Shown here piece by piece: positions 60,769 to 64,000 of a stretch of DNA of 64,000 nucleotides (position 1 is the first letter of the stretch; each line of letters starts with the position of its first letter). The translations under genes and the position numbers were made by a program. The notes below the pieces were generated by a model. The model ran no database searches. It was not told the origin of the DNA and saw only the letters and a list, made by a program, of their open reading frames with translations. Source of the stretch: Flavobacterium haoranii (GTDB lineage: Bacteria; Bacteroidota; Bacteroidia; Flavobacteriales; Flavobacteriaceae); contig NZ_CP045292.1 in the NCBI RefSeq assembly GCF_009363055.1, positions 2,108,001 to 2,172,000 on the forward strand. Reading direction: 5' to 3'.

Positions 60769-62454
60769 ATGTATGTAATCTTAATTTGTTTATTATTTAC
60801 TTTTTGTTTTTGCTTTTTTTTTGGAAAAATTGTAATACAATATTTAGACAGAACTAATTCAAAAAAATATAATATATCAGATTCATTCTTCATTGGTATT
60901 TGTACAATAGCATCATTTTATAATATCATATCTATTTTTTTTCCTATTAATTTAATAACAACATTATTCTTTTTGTTTTTAATTTTTATTTATTTTTTAG
61001 CAAAAAAGAAATTGTTCTTAGAAATTAAAAATGAAGTTCTCTTAAGTTTAAAAAAGAATAAGAATGCAATTATAGTTATTTCATTTTTTATCATATCATT
61101 ACTTTTTTATTATATAATAAATCCAAGAAATTTTGATACTTTGTTGTATCATGTTGCGGCAATTCAATGGAATGAATCTTATAGAGTTATTCCTGGTTTA
61201 GCAAACTTTTATGATCGCTTAGGGTTTAATTCATCAATGTTTGTTTTAAGTGCCGGTTTTACTTTTAAAGAAATATACAATCAACATATTTTTATAATTA
61301 ATTCTCTTTTATTCACAGTTTTTAGCTCTTGGTTAATTGTAAAAGCATTTCGTTTAAAAAATATATATAGTTTATTACTTGTAATTTATTTGTATTTTTT
61401 TTCAGAACAATATATTCATTTGATTTCTTCTTGTGGTACAGACACAATAGCTAATATATTAATTTCTTATATATTGTTATCCTTGTTAATTATTCCAAAT
61501 GCGATAAATTCAAAAAAATTAGTTTTTATAATAATTCCTTTTGTTTGCATTACTGTTAAATTCTCTGTTTTACCAATATTAATTATTAGTTTATATAGTA
61601 TATTTCAAGTAGAAAAATTAAAACTTAATTTTATAAAAACCGTTACTCTTTATTCAATATTTTATCTCGGAGGATGGTTAATTCGTAATTTTATATTGTC
61701 TGGATATTTATTTTATCCTAATCCTTCTCTTGATTTTTTTTCAGTTGATTGGAAAGTACCTAAAGAAAGAGTATCGGTTACTTACAAATGGATAATTTCA
61801 TTTGGAAGAATTCCTTTTAAGAGTTATCCAGAAGTTTTAAAATTATCATTTAAAGAATGGTTTCCTATTTGGTGGGAAGCGGCATTACTAAAGAATAAAA
61901 CCTTTTATATTTTGTCTTTATTTTCATCATTTTTAATCACAATAAATCTTCTCATAGTAAAAAAAAGAAAAGAGAATTTCAAAATTGGAGTTATTTTAAT
62001 CACATGTATTACTGGAGTTTTACTATGGTTATTTACAGCACCTGATATTAGATTTTCTTTTGCATTTATATTATTTTTATCTTTATTACCTCTATATTTT
62101 TTAAAATCTATAAAGATTAATCGAATGTTTACAACAATAATTATTGTTATATCATTCTGTTATATGTTTTATAAAAATTTAAGTCATAGTTTTATATTGT
62201 TTAAACATAATTATAACGAGCAAAAAATTGTAGAATATTTGTATTTGCCGAATGATTTTTCCGAACAAAAAAAAACAAAATCTATTAAATATTTAGATTT
62301 TAATCTTAAAACTCCAAATAAGAGAAAAATTAAAATGCATTCTAGTTACGGCGATAGCTACATATACGATAAATTTCCATGCACAACCAATTATTTATAT
62401 AATATTGAACTAAGAGGTGAAAACTTGCAAGATGGGTTTAGAACCAAAAAATAA
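60769..62454 (+). CDS. Polytopic membrane protein, LIC_10190-like
   Basis: A 561-residue protein with about twelve hydrophobic segments and a periplasmic NPRNFDTLLYHVAAIQWNES stretch near residue 120 (NPRNFDTLLYHVAAIQ). The topology resembles the GT-C glycosyltransferases, and the NFDTLLYH segment is found in the LIC_10190 family as I recall it. The C-terminus ends in a soluble domain (LRGENLQDGF). A glycan flippase or polyprenyl-sugar-dependent transferase role is inference from the context. It overlaps the following gene by 23 bases. Confidence 0.75.
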   Translation: MYVILICLLFTFCFCFFFGKIVIQYLDRTNSKKYNISDSFFIGICTIASFYNIISIFFPINLITTLFFLFLIFIYFLAKKKLFLEIKNEVLLSLKKNKNAIIVISFFIISLLFYYIINPRNFDTLLYHVAAIQWNESYRVIPGLANFYDRLGFNSSMFVLSAGFTFKEIYNQHIFIINSLLFTVFSSWLIVKAFRLKNIYSLLLVIYLYFFSEQYIHLISSCGTDTIANILISYILLSLLIIPNAINSKKLVFIIIPFVCITVKFSVLPILIISLYSIFQVEKLKLNFIKTVTLYSIFYLGGWLIRNFILSGYLFYPNPSLDFFSVDWKVPKERVSVTYKWIISFGRIPFKSYPEVLKLSFKEWFPIWWEAALLKNKTFYILSLFSSFLITINLLIVKKRKENFKIGVILITCITGVLLWLFTAPDIRFSFAFILFLSLLPLYFLKSIKINRMFTTIIIVISFCYMFYKNLSHSFILFKHNYNEQKIVEYLYLPNDFSEQKKTKSIKYLDFNLKTPNKRKIKMHSSYGDSYIYDKFPCTTNYLYNIELRGENLQDGFRTKK

Positions 62455-63664
62455 ATTGAGAATTAATTTAAATAAATATCTTTTACACTCTTCAGTATTT
62501 GCAATTTTTACTGAGGCTTTCTTTTATAGATTTATAATTGATTTTAAATTATTTTATTTCATATTATTCATCAACTTCATTCTATTATTCAAGTATAAAA
62601 AAGTAACACTAAATAGTTTTTTAATTACTTTTTTTACTTTTTTATTTATTCATAGTTGTATTATTTATTTATGGATTGGCATTCCGCCAAATTTTATGCT
62701 ATCCCAAGTTTTAGGAATTGCTGTTTCTTGTACCTATTTCTATAATGTTTTAAAACTTTTTACTAAAGAAGAGATTTATGACTTATTTGCAAAATATTCC
62801 TTATTTGTTGCTATTATAGGATTTCCTGGCTATTTTTTAGGTGTAAATTTAAATGTAAATACTGATCCCCGTTTTAGCAGTTTTTTAAAAGAACCTGCTC
62901 ATTATGCTATAGTTGTATTACCTGCTTGTTATTATTTTTTAAAGACAAAACAATATCTTTTCTTTTTTATAATTTTTTTATCTCTTGTTTTAACAGAATC
63001 TTCTATAGCCTACATTGGTTGTGCCCTGATGTTTATACTACCCAATATTAATCTTACAAGAGTTAAATATGCTATAGGTGTTATTCCTTTTGTCCTAGCA
63101 ATTTTTTATTGGGTATATTCAAATAATGAAAAAGTGAAAATGAGGTTTGACGATACTTATAATTCTTTAAAAGTATTAGAAACTGGTAAATTTGATGAAG
63201 GAACTAATATCAGTACTTATGCTTTATTAAGCAATTTTTACATTGCAAAAGAAAATTTTATCGAACATCCTTTTGGTAGCGGTATTGGAAGTCATTATTA
63301 TATGTATCATAATCGCTATAAAAAAGTGATGCGAACTCCAAAATACCTTTATAGATTGGAATTAGACGATATTAACTCTAAAGATGCCGCATCTTTGTTT
63401 ATTAGATTCTTTTCAGAATTCGGTATTATTGGACTATTAGCTACTGCATTTATCATTTATTTAGTTATTCAATGTTTTCAAGATAAATCGTTAATTGTAG
63501 AACAAAGTATAGGTATTTATATATTATTAAAATTATTTAGAGACGGACATTATTTTCCCCCAGAATTATTTTTCTTTCTTATAATTTTCTATTTCTCGTA
63601 CACAAAATCATTCTTATTTAAAAATGAAGGAAATTTATCATATAGCAGAAAACGTTTCTTTTGA
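62432..63664 (+). CDS. O-antigen polymerase/ligase-like membrane protein
   Basis: A 410-residue protein from the ATG at 62432; an in-frame GTG at 62417 would add five residues. About eleven hydrophobic segments and a periplasmic loop with HPFGSGIGSHYYMYH are seen. FFSEFGIIGLLATAF near the C-terminus is typical of Wzy/O-antigen ligase proteins. Together with the protein at 55969-57284 it gives the locus two such enzymes, probably one polymerase and one ligase. Confidence 0.8.
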   Translation: MGLEPKNKLRINLNKYLLHSSVFAIFTEAFFYRFIIDFKLFYFILFINFILLFKYKKVTLNSFLITFFTFLFIHSCIIYLWIGIPPNFMLSQVLGIAVSCTYFYNVLKLFTKEEIYDLFAKYSLFVAIIGFPGYFLGVNLNVNTDPRFSSFLKEPAHYAIVVLPACYYFLKTKQYLFFFIIFLSLVLTESSIAYIGCALMFILPNINLTRVKYAIGVIPFVLAIFYWVYSNNEKVKMRFDDTYNSLKVLETGKFDEGTNISTYALLSNFYIAKENFIEHPFGSGIGSHYYMYHNRYKKVMRTPKYLYRLELDDINSKDAASLFIRFFSEFGIIGLLATAFIIYLVIQCFQDKSLIVEQSIGIYILLKLFRDGHYFPPELFFFLIIFYFSYTKSFLFKNEGNLSYSRKRFF

Positions 63665-64000
63665 AAGTGGAGGTGTAAGAACTATTTTACTACTTCTAAA
63701 CAATTATTTGAACCAAAATAAAATACCTTCAAATATTATCACTAATTTAAAAGAAGAAGCTGATAATTTTATCCATTTTGAAACAAACAAACCTTGGTTT
63801 TATCAAAAAGAAATTAAATCTTATTTAGAGAATTTATCTAAAAATACCAGTATTTTCCACCTACATGGCGCTTATTCTTATACACAATATGTAAGTTCGG
63901 AAGTAGCAATTAAAAACAAAATTCCTTATTTATTAAGTCCGCATGGCATGTTAGAACCTAGAGTTTTAGCTAAAAATAGTTTAAAAAAGAAGCTGTATTT
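63624..64000 (+). CDS. N-terminal part of a family 4 glycosyltransferase, cut by the window end
   Basis: The frame starts at ATG 63624 inside the end of the previous gene (40-base overlap) and runs to the window edge, giving 125 residues. It begins MKEIYHIAENVSFESGGVRT, and contains FHLHGAYSY and LLSPHGMLEPRVL, the pattern of the N-terminal half of GT4 enzymes. The donor-binding half lies beyond the window. Confidence 0.85.
   Translation, partial: MKEIYHIAENVSFESGGVRTILLLLNNYLNQNKIPSNIITNLKEEADNFIHFETNKPWFYQKEIKSYLENLSKNTSIFHLHGAYSYTQYVSSEVAIKNKIPYLLSPHGMLEPRVLAKNSLKKKLY

Noticed and set aside
1..64000. rRNA, tRNA, riboswitch, prophage, integrase or attachment sites
   Set aside because: None was recognised on either strand by eye; a covariance-model search would be needed to exclude short ncRNAs.

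Overview
The window is about 31% GC by eye, with tightly packed genes, almost no Shine-Dalgarno sequences, and promoters of the Bacteroidota type (TTG or TTTG about 20 bases upstream of TAnnTTTG). Gene content points to an aerobic, gliding-type member of the Flavobacteriaceae, probably Flavobacterium or a close relative: gldH next to a PSP1/RicT gene and a class A penicillin-binding protein, DUF6427/DUF6341 beside upp and purD, lipoproteins with short SC lipoboxes, an HU-CCDC81/SPOR protein, and oxygen-dependent hemF and trhO. No rRNA, tRNA, CRISPR array, prophage or intact insertion sequence was seen.

Layout. 1-8700: start of a probable AraC-type regulator, then a heme operon hemA-hemC-[trkH-trkA]-hemD-hemE-hemF-hemB with a potassium uptake pair inside it. 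8765-15437: CNNM/CBS membrane protein, dprA, ppc, trpS, plsC. 15530-21642 (minus strand): an ECF sigma factor with a probable dual-membrane-spanning anti-sigma/beta-barrel protein, a small lipoprotein, recA, a two-domain glycosyltransferase, and a Tat lipoprotein made mostly of GYYDD repeats. 21798-24636: an operon joining both known tRNA U34 hydroxylation routes (trhO, trhP) and a ferredoxin. 24794-33708: ricT-gldH-PBP1, a CoA-transferase pair, a four-helix-bundle protein, rlmI, class I fumarase. 33709-36265: a broken RAYT transposase among REP-like palindromes, and an SpmA-SpmB fusion, bracketed by an inverted intergenic repeat. 36270-51422: exonuclease, serine hydrolase, alkylation repair, two-component system, cytochrome c, thioesterase, a PadR-controlled membrane protein pair, ferredoxin reductase, GT9 plus DUF4254, upp, purD. 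51555-64000: a surface polysaccharide locus (undecaprenyl sugar transferase, UXS, gmd, fcl, acetyltransferase, several glycosyltransferases, two ligase/polymerase-like proteins) that runs off the window end.

The most consequential sequence-level observation is that five genes (hemD, ppc, the GT4-GT9 glycosyltransferase, the sugar transferase and an O-antigen ligase) are each split by one missing base in an A or T run. Adding one base to the run restores a full-length protein in every case. This looks like systematic homopolymer undercalling in the assembly, although real slippage-tolerant frameshifts are not excluded. These five are annotated here as single genes. The RAYT gene differs: it carries an in-frame stop.

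The best candidates for under-described biology are the trhO-trhP-ferredoxin operon with a shared C-terminal domain on both enzymes, the trans-envelope anti-sigma protein, and the GYYDD-repeat Tat lipoprotein translationally coupled to a fused glycosyltransferase.
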